From: Gymnothorax reevesii
Taxonomy: Eukaryota > Chordata > Actinopteri > Anguilliformes > Muraenidae
Direction of reading: 5' to 3'
Length of the DNA stretch: 64,000 nt
NCBI GenBank assembly: GCA_029721435.1
Contig: CM056573.1
Span: forward strand, 47,590,501 to 47,654,500
Made by a program: the position numbers and the translations under genes
The notes under the pieces: model-generated
The model's database searches: none
Seen by the model: the letters and a program-made list of their open reading frames with translations, nothing else
What the model was told of the DNA's origin: nothing
Part shown: one piece after another, positions 23,101 to 35,100 of the stretch
Layout: each line of letters opens with the position of its first letter
Position numbering within the stretch: the first letter of the stretch is position 1

Positions 23101-26100
23101 ATTATTATTATTCTTGCTTTTATTAGTAGTATTACTAGTCAAGGTAATTTTACTGATAGTATCAGTAGATGTAGTAATTGCAGCAGTGACCGTAGCAGTC
23201 GCAGTTGCAGTGGTAGCAGTAGCAGTCTCAGTTGCAGTTGCAGTGGTGGTGGTAGTAGTAGTGGTAGTAGTAGTACTAATAGTACGAGTATTAACAGTGG
23301 TAGTGGCAGTTGAAGTAATTGTAGTACAGATTATACAACCCTAGACCTTCTGACCTTTGTTTAACCTAATGGTTAAGCTCATTCACCTGCAGTAGCTGTT
23401 CACCATCCAGGAAGTTTGGTTCCGGCTGGTTCAGGCTGCAAGTTTCTGGTTTCTGGGAGCTGTCAGATTTTAGGCCCACTGCAATGCAATGAAATAAAAA
23501 AAAGTGAACAAAAAAAATCACATCAAAAGAATGCGGAATAACCCGTTAGAGAGGGAATGGGAAAATGCCATTCACAAACTCTGAACTACCAGTGATTAAT
23601 CAGTTGGTTTACATGTCTCAGATTCAAACAAGATGTGTTTGTGAAACACTGAAGCCCCCATGCATAACATGCAGATGCTAACCATTAAAGGCCTATCATG
23701 AGTCAATCAAAGGTTAAAGGTCAAGGTCACAAGGTCAACATTCATTACCTCATCAGAAAGGCCTTATCCTAAGGAATACATATGCCAGGAATGAAATGTC
23801 TATTACTAGCTAATGAAAAGTTATGGCCCATGTTAAAGTTTTCCTCACCAAACATCATGCTCCAAGGTCAAGGTCACAAGGTCAAAAGTCATGACCCCAT
23901 CTGAAATTCCTTCTCACAAGCAATGCATATGCAGTATCAAAGTCCTATCATGACCCGATCAAAAGTTATAGCCATGGCAAAGTGCGGGCAGACAGACAGA
24001 CAGACAGACAGACAGACAGGTGAAAAACTATATGCCCCCGAAACGATAAAACTGAAGTGCAGGTGGTGGCCTATGTACAGAAAATTTTCTATTGAGATTG
24101 TAACCTATTGGTCAGGCATTATCTACATTAAAACAAACAAAATGAAAAATTATAAAGCAATTCATAATATAATTTCATCATAATTGAGTCACAATCCACT
24201 TGAAATTAAGTTTATTAAGTTTATAAATCAGCTCACAAACGAACTGAGTGAAAGTTATAGTAATGGTATATTTGTAAATGACTATTGATGTAATTAGAAT
24301 ATTATTGTTTGCAGACGATGTAGTTCTTGTAGCAGATTCGCCAATTGATCTGCAGAGAAAGTTGGATACTTTAGAACAATTTTGTAAATTGTGGGGTTTT
24401 GAAGTGAATTTAGAGAAATCAAATGTTGCTGTGTTCAGAAATGGAGGATATTTAAAAAGAATAGAAAAATGGTATTATGGTGGAAAGGAAATGGCCGCTG
24501 TAACTTACTATAAATATTTACACCTGTTACACCCATCACGTTATCCTGCAGCATGTTATCAGATGTTAAAGCAGCAAGATGAAAATGGTAGCCAGAACTG
24601 AGTTTCACATACAGGTACTCTTTTATTTTCAACAGGTTTTTCGTATGTATGGATAAATCAAGATTTTGGCGATTTTTCTTTATTCATGTCAGCATTTAAA
24701 AATCGCTGTATTGACATAAATGTTCAAGAATGGTATACAGGGTTAAACAAGTCACATTATCTTTCATTCTACAAAACGTTTAAGAATATTTTTGAACCTG
24801 AAGCATATATTTTTTCAGATGTTGTACCTAAAGATTTATTAAGGTTTTTTGTTAAATTAAGATGTCAGTCTCACAATCTCAATGTCCAGAAATATAGGAC
24901 ATGTCATAATAATAATATCAAGGAACTGATTTGTACACTCTGTTGTTTGCATGAGATACAAGATGAATATCATATTATTCTTATTTGTCCATATTATGAA
25001 TCTCTAAGAAAACTGTATGTACCTCCATTCTATATCAATTTTCCTTCACGGGTGAAATTTTGTAAATTACTAGCATGTAGAAATTTATCAACCATAAGAG
25101 ATATAGCTATTTTTCTTAAAAGAATTCAAATATTTTAATCTTACTAAAGCTGTACATCCACACCACATTGCTAATGCAATATGATATGTAATCTGGGCCA
25201 TGTGGCCTGTAATACCGAACAAAGTCTGTCTGTCTGTCTGTCTGTCTGTCAATTAAGTTTATTTTGATCATTGTGACTCACGCAGGGGCCGAGTATAAAG
25301 ATAAAAGTTGTCGTATTTTGAATCTTTGTAGTAGACTCTGACCTCTAGTTAATACACATAACAGTAACTGAAAAATTAGTTCCCGAAAATGATTTATCTT
25401 TTCATACTCCGTGTTACTCAGGTCAGCTTTGTTCAAACCTTAACCTTGTGTGGATGTACAACATTTGATTTTGGTGTACTTCATGATGTTATATTGCTGC
25501 TGCAATTAAATATGTGGCAATTGAGGCTAGTCATTGTACACACAGTCCAAATTGGAGTGAACTCTGTGACAGGATAATTATCAATCGTCTTCAGTTAATT
25601 AGGATCCACACATTGGCTCCCAGCATGACGTCAGCCTTCCCGGGGCCTGATTGAGAGGCAATAAATGCAGTAGATGATTGCAAATGCACCCACATATTAA
25701 AAACAAATAACAGATAAAAAAATATGGATTATGTCATCAATGAGAAACATCACTGAAAGAAAAAAAAAACTTCCTAGAAAGGATTTCTAACACCAGGATG
25801 AAACATTTTCCGGATAAAGATCAATCAAAACAGAGGCATGATGCTTGCAGGCTCATCTATTAACATAAGGCCTTGGTACACAGGAAGTAAGAGTGCAGCA
25901 GACTTGTGGACCATATGCCTGTTAAAGCATACATTCAATAACCACCAAATGAAATAGTTAATTATTTTGTTGTTGACACACCGACTCAATGGACCTTGCA
26001 CCTTACGCTTTTATTAGGTCTAGTCATATTCAGGGCAAATTCGAGTTACTTAACAGCACAGTAGTATCTATAAACTTAATAAAACACAGTAAATGACCGT

Positions 26101-29100
26101 CATTCTTGGCCATAAAAAGAAACTGCTCTGAAAAGCACCGCTGGTTTTTGTTTACCAAGAATATCATCATATCAATGCAACAACAGGCCTTCTATTCAAC
26201 TGCATTTTCAAAAATGGCTGTGCCTGAGTCTGAGTATTTAAAAAGGGCTATCACACACTGACCATTCATTCAGTAATGTTCCCTGATTTGGCCTCTGCGC
26301 GAAAGGGTTAACCCCTTTGCGCAGAAGCCAAATCTGGCTTTTTAGGTGTTACCTGATTTAAGGCTTTATAATTCAAGATACTCAGACAGAAAAACTTTGG
26401 CTCAAGTGAGTCTAGACACTTGAAGCATTTAGACTCCCATCGTTTTTCAGTTTATTTTTATGATTTTGGTGGAGAAAAGAGACTGCAAACATAAAAAATC
26501 TTCATGAGAATTCACCATTGAAATAGCAAAAAAAATAATATTGACAAATGAAAAACTGCTGGGGCTTAAATCTATACATTTCTGGGATCATAAACTTCTT
26601 GACCACAAGTACAATTCATCTTGAAGATTACGTTCTAGATTACCCGCTTGCTATGAGCTAAATTAGACAGCTATCCAGGTGTCTCCCCAAAGTCTGAGAT
26701 CCATCAAAATGGTTCACTGTCAAATCATACATTAATCATATATTTAACACAAATTAACTTTTGGGGCATGAAATTCAGCATGAACTAATGAGTTTAGCAT
26801 GAATTTATCAATATCAGTGCAGTTGAACATGATTGGTCACCAGTAACCTCTCCGAACACAAAACATGCCTTTTCTCCATAATAAAGTTAACAATACTGTC
26901 CATTTTTCTTCGAAGTCCTCCAAGCATTAAATAAAGTGCTGATTAAACAGCTATAACATTCACGCTGCAATGAAAAGCTAACCGCTCTCACATCCGAGCT
27001 CATAACCTTTCACCTTATAAGGGTAAAAACTCAATAATATCTGAATTCTGAATAACAGAAATGTCACTTTCAGGAAAAATCAAGCGACATATGCCTTTAT
27101 ATTCAACAGAATGGTGTAATGAACGTACCGAGGGATCTACCGATGTGCGTGGGCTGCATGCATTTGGGGAAATGAAAACCTCGGCATTCGATGTCTTTAA
27201 ACGCTGTATAAATTCTACAGCAAAAAGCCATATTGAGCAAAATGCAAACAGAGTAGAAGTATAACCTGTTTTCTTCATTGATGCCCTCCTCCAGAGACAG
27301 ATGTATCGGGTAAAAGGAACCCTCCAGAACTGTTTCATTTGGAATAATTCTCATTGAAGCGTCCATACAACATGTATCTCGTAAATGAAACTGAACACTT
27401 CAGGCCGGTTTCGAGTGTCTTTGTTTCTTTGATATCACATCATTTTCAGCCGCGCAACCGAGGCCAACATTCAAAGAAGACAACCGACCTTACTTTCACG
27501 CTTAGCTCTGTATCCTATTCTTATTGTCCGCTCAATGAATTTCAGTTATTGAGGAAAGTTTAAACACTTGGGAATTGGATAAGAAACGAGTCTATCAATA
27601 CATCGTTACCGGGAAGCTTCACGAGGGCGTGAACTATAACTGTAGAGTTATGCAGATGAATCTGAGTATATAATTGAGTGACTGGCTATCGACACCAGTA
27701 CTTGGGTGGATAGAAGGGAGCGCTGAATTTGTCAATGGAGGAATTTACGCGTAAATCCATGGGAGGGAACTACGCATATATTGTGTGTGATGACTGTAAT
27801 TGACAGTAGAATGTGAGAGAATCAATACTATGTCGGATTTTTTGCTTCACAAAACGTATTTTTTTAACCACTAATTGGAATACTGTCGGCTCACTGTAGC
27901 TAAAATGGTTGCTACAGAGTACAAAGTTTTTTTCTTTCGCAAGTGATAATTATTTAAAACTACTGGATCGATACTATGGGCAAGGATATTGACCAGTTTA
28001 CACATCAGGCTTAGCTGAGGAGTTTAATTCATGCTACTCCTGAAAAACAGGGATTGGAGGGAACTTCCCCATACTCTAAATCACGCTTCAGCTCTGCCTG
28101 CTTGCGAATATTCAATAGCTGATCCGGGGGTGCCATCTCATGGTCGAGTACTGTAACTAAGTGCTTAAATTTGCATATCTATAGACGCGAGCGTCAACAT
28201 CTGCAGAAAGGGGTTAAGCACTGGCGTATATGAAAATAGGACCATAGGTCCTGTGGCTTACTGGCAAGCAGTCTTACAGCGATGATACAAAGTATGAAAA
28301 TTTCATATGAAGTTTGACAATTGAATCAATGAAAATCAATGTCAAGGTCACTAAATAAAAGTTCACAAACATTGATAAGACCTCCTGTAATACAATCCTA
28401 TGCTCTGAAGCAGCTTTGGTGATACAAGTCACTATAATATGTCAATATGTATTCAATAATGTCATTTGTGAACTTTAAAGGTCACAGAATGTCAAGTTGT
28501 GGTCAGCAAATGGATTTCATATACGACTTTCTAAATATCTCTATTCAAGTCTTGACTCCATCTGTGACCATTTTGGTGATAAAAGTCAGGGTAATTTCTC
28601 TGCTGAGTTTGACCCTCAAAGGTCGCTGACTGTCAAGCTGAATGTCACCAAATGAAAGTTCATATATGACATCTTAGATATCAGTTACACAAACCTAAGC
28701 TCCATCTGTGACCGTTTTAGTGATACAAGTTACTGAATTTTCATTGGGTCACATTTGACCTTTGAAGGTCAATACAAAGGTCACCAAATGAAAGTTCATG
28801 CATGACGTCCTATATGTCTCTAATACAAACCAAGACTCCATCTGTGACCGTTTTGGCAATACAAGTCATTGTAATTGCATTATGTCAAGTTTGACCTTCA
28901 AATGTCATCTACAGTCAAGCTGAATGTCATCAAATGAAAGTTCCTATGTGACTTCCTATGTCAATAACACAAAACTATGGTCCATCTGTGACCTTTTCAG
29001 TGAGAGGTCATTGAATTTTCTCTATTCCTTCGAAGGTCAGTATGAAGGCCACCAAATGAAAGTTCATACACGACTTCCTACACTCAATCTGTAACAATTT

Positions 29101-32100
29101 TGCTGAAATAAGTCATTGAAATTTCACTGTATAGTTTGGCCGTTGAAGATCCCCGAAGGTCAAGTTCAAGGTCACCCAATGAAACTTCATACATGACTTC
29201 CTCTATGGCCAAAATACAAACCTAAGCTCTATCTGTAATGGTTTTGGTGATAGAAGTCATTGAAATTTCACAATGTGAAGTTTGACCTTCAAAGGTCACC
29301 GAAAGTAAAGTTCAAGCGCACCAAATGAAAGTTCATGTATGACTTCCTATACATCTCCAATACAAACCAAAACTATCTGTAACCATTTTGCTGATGCAAG
29401 CCATTGAAATTTCACTGTGAAGTTTGGACATTCAAGGTCACTGAAGGTCAAGTTCAATGTCACCAAATATAACTTCATACCTGAGTTCCTATATGTCTGC
29501 AATACAATCCTAAGCTCTATCTATAATAATTTTAGCGATAGAAGTCATTGAAATTTCACTTTGTGAAGTTTGACCGTCGAAGGTCGCCGAAGGTCAAGTT
29601 CAAGGCCACCAAATGAAAGTTCATACATGACTTCCTATAAGTGTTCAATGCACATATGTTCCCAATCTTCAATTTTTTCAAGCATAGAAACCTTTGGAAA
29701 TTGTAACATTTTGCTTGACCTCAAGTTTGACCTTTCAAGGTCATCTGAGGTCAACTTTAACACAGCCAAAATATAGGTCATATATTACTTCTTAAAAGTC
29801 AGTAATACAAACTTAATCTCTATCTGCAACCATTTACCGTCCACAGGTGATTTGGCCCATTCTCCATAAGACCCAATGTTAAAGTACAGCGCCCACCTAG
29901 ACCAACTTCCGTCAATTCAATCAAAATGGCGCTCGCACTGTACATTGACGGCACCAAGGTAAGTTGACTGCCTGATTTAGAAAAAAATTTATCAAGCAGT
30001 TTTTGAGAAATAATTTTTAAAAATTTCTCAGTCCTATCTTTAACATTGGTGCCAAAATTTCAAGGGCCCATAAAATGGACAAAAATGATTCAATCAAAAA
30101 TCTGAGAAAATTGTCTGGATATATGGTCTAGCAGCATGTTATTGCAAATTTACATGAAAATTCATCTGGCCATAAAAAAGATTAAACAATGTTCCGGATG
30201 ATGGACGCCACACCACGACAATAGCTTATCTGTAAGCTAAAAAAGCCACAGCAGATTTGTACTTGTTTTTACAGCATATGTGCAGAGGAGATGATTACCA
30301 GCCATATAACATGGGTTGGGTATCTTATCTACATGGGTCCTTTAGACAGTCAGATAAAAAAACAAGCAAATTCATAATTCAAAATGTTTCGCGAAGAGCG
30401 GCTTTAAACTGTAAAATTGCAATTGACTACGTCAAATTCTTTTTTGGCATCTCACAATGGCATTATTGTAATCATATTATTAATTATTTTTAATACACAC
30501 ACTATAACGAATAAGCGGCACGTTATTTGAAGAGTGACTGCCTTTGATGAATCCTGTTTAAGCCAGGTGAATCAGATTTTTAAATTACCAATTAAATTCA
30601 ATTGGCCAAGGCCTTGCTAATGATCTTTATGTCTGTTATGGTTCAGTCCCGTGCACAGTGCTGGTGCATGTAGGACAGACAATTAGGGACAGGACTCAAT
30701 TACAAGGAAGGATTGGGGAAGTTTAATAACCAAAAGACAAAGAAACACAAAAAAACTGGAACAGATGTTCCTTTAAATAAACTGATTAAATGGTCGGAAC
30801 ATTCACCCTGCAATGAAAAACGTAGCTGTTCACACTTCCGAGCTCACAACCTTATTTCAACACTTATAAGGAACAAGTACAACTCGCTAACTCAGTAATA
30901 TCTGAATTCTGAAATACACCGAATTTTTCCACTTTCAGGGAAAATCAAATAATATATGCCTCCCTAGGTTCAACAGAATGGTGCTATGAACGTACTAGGG
31001 GGTCCACCGAAATGCATGATCAGTTCACATTTTAAACAGGAAAAAAACCTAGGCATTCGATTTTGTTGAATAAGGTATACATTCCATAACAAAAAGGAAA
31101 ATAGGCGTGCAATGCACGGAATACCCCTCAGCCCGATGTCGAAGTTTTTGGAGACGCCCGCCTGCCCGCCGCCCGACCACCCGGCCAACCGCACGAAGAT
31201 AGCAATACCCCGTCAGCCTTGAGGGCTGAGGGGTAAAAAGTAGCAGCTTAACCTTCTTCAAATTCGCCTCCGCCAGAGACTGATGTGTTCAGCAGAAGGA
31301 ACCCTCCAGTCCTGTTTCATTTGAAATAATTTACGTTGACCATTTCCTTACCTCACTTAAATCCTGTAAATGTAGCCAAACACTTCAGGCCGGTTTGGGG
31401 ACTCTTTTTTTTCTATAAATCGTGTTTTTTCAACAAATCTATAAATTTTCAGCCGCACAATCGTGCTCAATGTTGAACGGATACAACCTACCTTACTGAT
31501 ACGCATAGGCTTGTATGCTCTTATGTTTGTCCAATAAATATGCTTCAGTTACTGTGGAAAGTTTAAACACTCAGGAATTGGATAAGAAACGAGTCAATCA
31601 ATAGATCGAACTATAACTGTGCAGCTACGCAGATGAGCCTGAGTATATAATTGAATGATTGGCTATCAGCACGAGTACCTGGGTGGATATAAGGAAGAGC
31701 TGAATTTGTCAATGGAGGAAACTACACATAAATCCTCTGTAGGGAACTACGCATTTTTTGTATGTGATGACTGTAATTGACAGTAGAATGTGAGAGAATC
31801 AATACCATGTTTACTTTTTGCTTCAGAAAACCGATTTTTCATCACCACTAATTGGAATACCGTTGGCTCACTGTGGCTGAACTGGTTGCTACAGAGGACA
31901 AAGATTTTTATCTATTGAAAGAGATCTTTTTTTTAACTGCTGGATCGATACTATAGGCAAGGATATTGACCAGTTTGCATATCAGGCTTAGCTGAGGTGC
32001 TTAATTCATGCAACTCTTCAAAAACAGGGATTGGAGTGAACTTCTCCATATTTTAAACCATGTTCAAGGTCTGCTTGCTTGTGAATATTCAATAACTGAT

Positions 32101-35100
32101 CCGGGGGTGCCATCTAGTGATCGAGTACTGTAACTGCATGCTTAAATTAGCAGTTCCATGTCCATGGATGTCTATATCTGCGGAAAGGGGTTAAATCTAA
32201 AACCAGTATGAAACTAAACAATACTAAATAAAAGGTAAAATACAGGGATACACACATGAAATGGAAACTACATCTAACGAGGGATTAAAACCACAGCACA
32301 GGCGTGTGTAGACAATACTTCACAGTAAGACTGAGCAAAGCTTAGTCTTATATACACACTGCCTCAGCTCATTGCTAATGAGCGGCAGGTGCAGATGATA
32401 ATTAGATGAGGGGGTTTTCTTAATTGGGCTGAGGGCTGGAGGCAAGGCCTCACAATGTCACAATTTAACAAGCTTATGGGATGACATTTAGAGCAGTACA
32501 TTCCATCCTGATTAGGCTTAAAGGAGCTGTGTCAAGATTACTGCACATGCTCGCAACTTCAAAAACTGTAAGCCTGACAAAGTGAATCTGCTCGACTGCA
32601 AGTCAAAATCTGATTCAATCTTTGCCAATACACCTTCATTTTGCATTGTAATTACATGTTTTAGTGACTTGGGCATTATGCTTTTTATATCAGGTAGTTT
32701 TCAATGGAAATTAGAGGATTCAAAGTGCTATTTTAGCAAGTTCTGAATATGACGTTTTAATCTTCCACAGTTTGTACGATGTTGACCTGTTAGTCTTTGA
32801 TAGTGGAGATGAGGAGTGTCTCTCAGTTCCTTTTTAAGTTGGAGAAGTCCGCCAGTTTTATCATTATGTTCAAAGTAATCATGTCTCATTCTTAGACTAA
32901 GAAATTGTGTTTAATGGTCTATTATTTTGTCAAGTAGAGACTTTATATGCCGCATCTAGTTAAAGATTTGTTCCGAGTGTTTGAAGGAAAGTTTTCTATT
33001 CGGGTCTTTCAATTTTTTTTTCCAAGTTTAAGTTCCACTTATTGGTCTTTCTTTTTTGTTGTTAGTTGAATGAGAGATAATGCCTCCTGTAAGAATAGCC
33101 TTTGCAGTCTCCCAAAGAAAAAGAGATATGATATCATGCAACCTTCAGGGGTTTTTAAAATTTGGTTTTAGAATAAGATATTCCGTTCTGGGCGCCCCTC
33201 CAAAGGCAGGAAGTAACCCTAGTTGTGTACCAATGTCCACACCAAACACTTCCATTTCAAACTACACAATATCCACCATTAAATTGCACATCCTGCTGAA
33301 GATGTCAATGATTAACTACATGGTAAATTGACATCAGGCAGAGTATGGAAACTAGTCTGAGTCCAGGGGTCCACAAGTGTCATACATTCAGCCATTTGAA
33401 GGGACAGAGCCAAATCTCAAAAATATAGCAGTCTCTTAACAGTGTTACGAAGGCATACACAAAAATTAAGGGCCCTGCTACGTCACAAAGGTACTCCCAT
33501 AAATTAAAGGCCCTGGTACGGCAAATGTTCAAACAAAACCATGTCACATTTGATGATGAACCTATCATTACAATGCCATACTGGCAAAAGCTTACACAAC
33601 CAACAAAAACATGACTATGTCTCTTACTGTATCCTTTGAGAGGCTGTTAAAATGGTCTCAACTGGTCAGATATTGCCATTATGAACGCTAAGTATTTTCA
33701 TCTCAGTTTCCACAAATTTCACGTTCCCTGACAACAACACTCTTATAATGTAACAGTGGAAAGTGTGCTTGGCTTGCTTCACTGTTCCAGAACCAGGCTG
33801 CTTCTTCCATCAACAATCCTGTTCGCTCCCAGTCTAAATAAAACTTTAAAAATTGCAATGACAGGAAAACGCTCATTGAAGACATTGAAGGTTTATCAAA
33901 CAGTGCTCATGACCATTTGAACTACTACTTTCAATTCAGGGCATTTACCCAACATTTGCCCTGCATTTGTGACGCAGCTGTGATTTCCTAACCCCGAATA
34001 AACAGCAGTTGTATCTCAGGGAATTTGTAAAAGCAAAACATTTAGGATATATCTTAAGTTGAGTCACTTTTCAGATGCAGATTAAAGCCATCAACCATCT
34101 CCCTACAGAATTCCACCCACTACTATTAGACAACAGTTTTTGGCAAAGACACCAATGCTCAGTACAGCAGGTCAAAGTACAAAGGCTGAACCAACAACAA
34201 TCAAACTGTTTCATGATACTTCTCCGCGGAGTCAGGAGTCCAACAAGTCTGTTCTAGATTACTCACGCAAACTCGTACCCCCCCCTAAATCTCCCAACAA
34301 TTCAGCCTCCGGTGACCAAAGTATCCAGAAACAGCAGCCACAATCAGTCCTCAATCAAAACAACAAAGCCCCTCTTAAGCAAACAGTAAACATGAATGGG
34401 ATTTACATTGGGGGAGGTGCAAGGGACCCCATGCAATTGTTAACTTAACAAATGAAATCCACTTGATAATTCGCATGTAGTGAGCAACAAAATTCCTTGG
34501 ACAGGGACAAGCTTTTTGTTATTGTGGTTTCATTAGCCAAGTCAATCGCGCAATCTGAATCCAAATGTGTCACAATCCTCATGTCCCCTTAATGGGTTCC
34601 TCCCTTGTTTCAGCAGTCTGCACGTGTTTTTGCAGTTTTTGCAGTTTTCGCGGCATGGCCACTGGGCTGGGCGTAGACACGCCCCTACCCTCTCCAATCA
34701 TTACCAACTTGGCTAGACTGCCCCTCAACTGTTCTGGGCAATGGCTTTTCCCTCTTCTATTACTGTATTCTTGTTAATAAATACTTCCTTGTGGATTGTT
34801 CCCTGAATCTGCATTTGGTACCTTGTCTGGATCATAACAAAATTAATCATTTTACATGCTGAAGAGGGGGCTGACGGCAAACCATCCCTGAAGCAAGCAG
34901 ATGCTGAAGGTTAGTGCAAGTTCAGTCAGGAAGACTACCTCATTCTCAAGTTCTCATGTTTAGCTACACCTCTGACTCCTCTATGACATCCAATCACAAA
35001 CCTGCTCACTCTTTTATACACCCCAATAAGCTGTTCCTCTCTTTGTCTTCAGCCATAACCCACTATGCTGGTTTGACCACTACCGTCCCCCACCACCACC

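Noticed and set aside
22895..23344. 149-codon open frame with Met, Leu and Val runs
   Set aside because: It is produced by a period-3 microsatellite that avoids stops; no real protein composition.
23992..24018. CRISPR-like regular repeat
   Set aside because: It is a simple (ACAG)n microsatellite; no spaced repeats, and the genome is eukaryotic.
28280..29840. CRISPR array or repeat-protein gene
   Set aside because: Units are tandem, degenerate and about 143 bp with no unique spacers, and no frame stays open across them.
29935..29970. ATGGCGCTCGC...GGTAAGT as a possible first coding exon
   Set aside because: Only a dozen codons, no following exon, and it lies in a repeat-like block in AHR intron 2.
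34610..34830. Solo LTR of a retrovirus-like element
   Set aside because: AATAAA and a CA end are present, but no matching TG start, no duplication and no second LTR were found.
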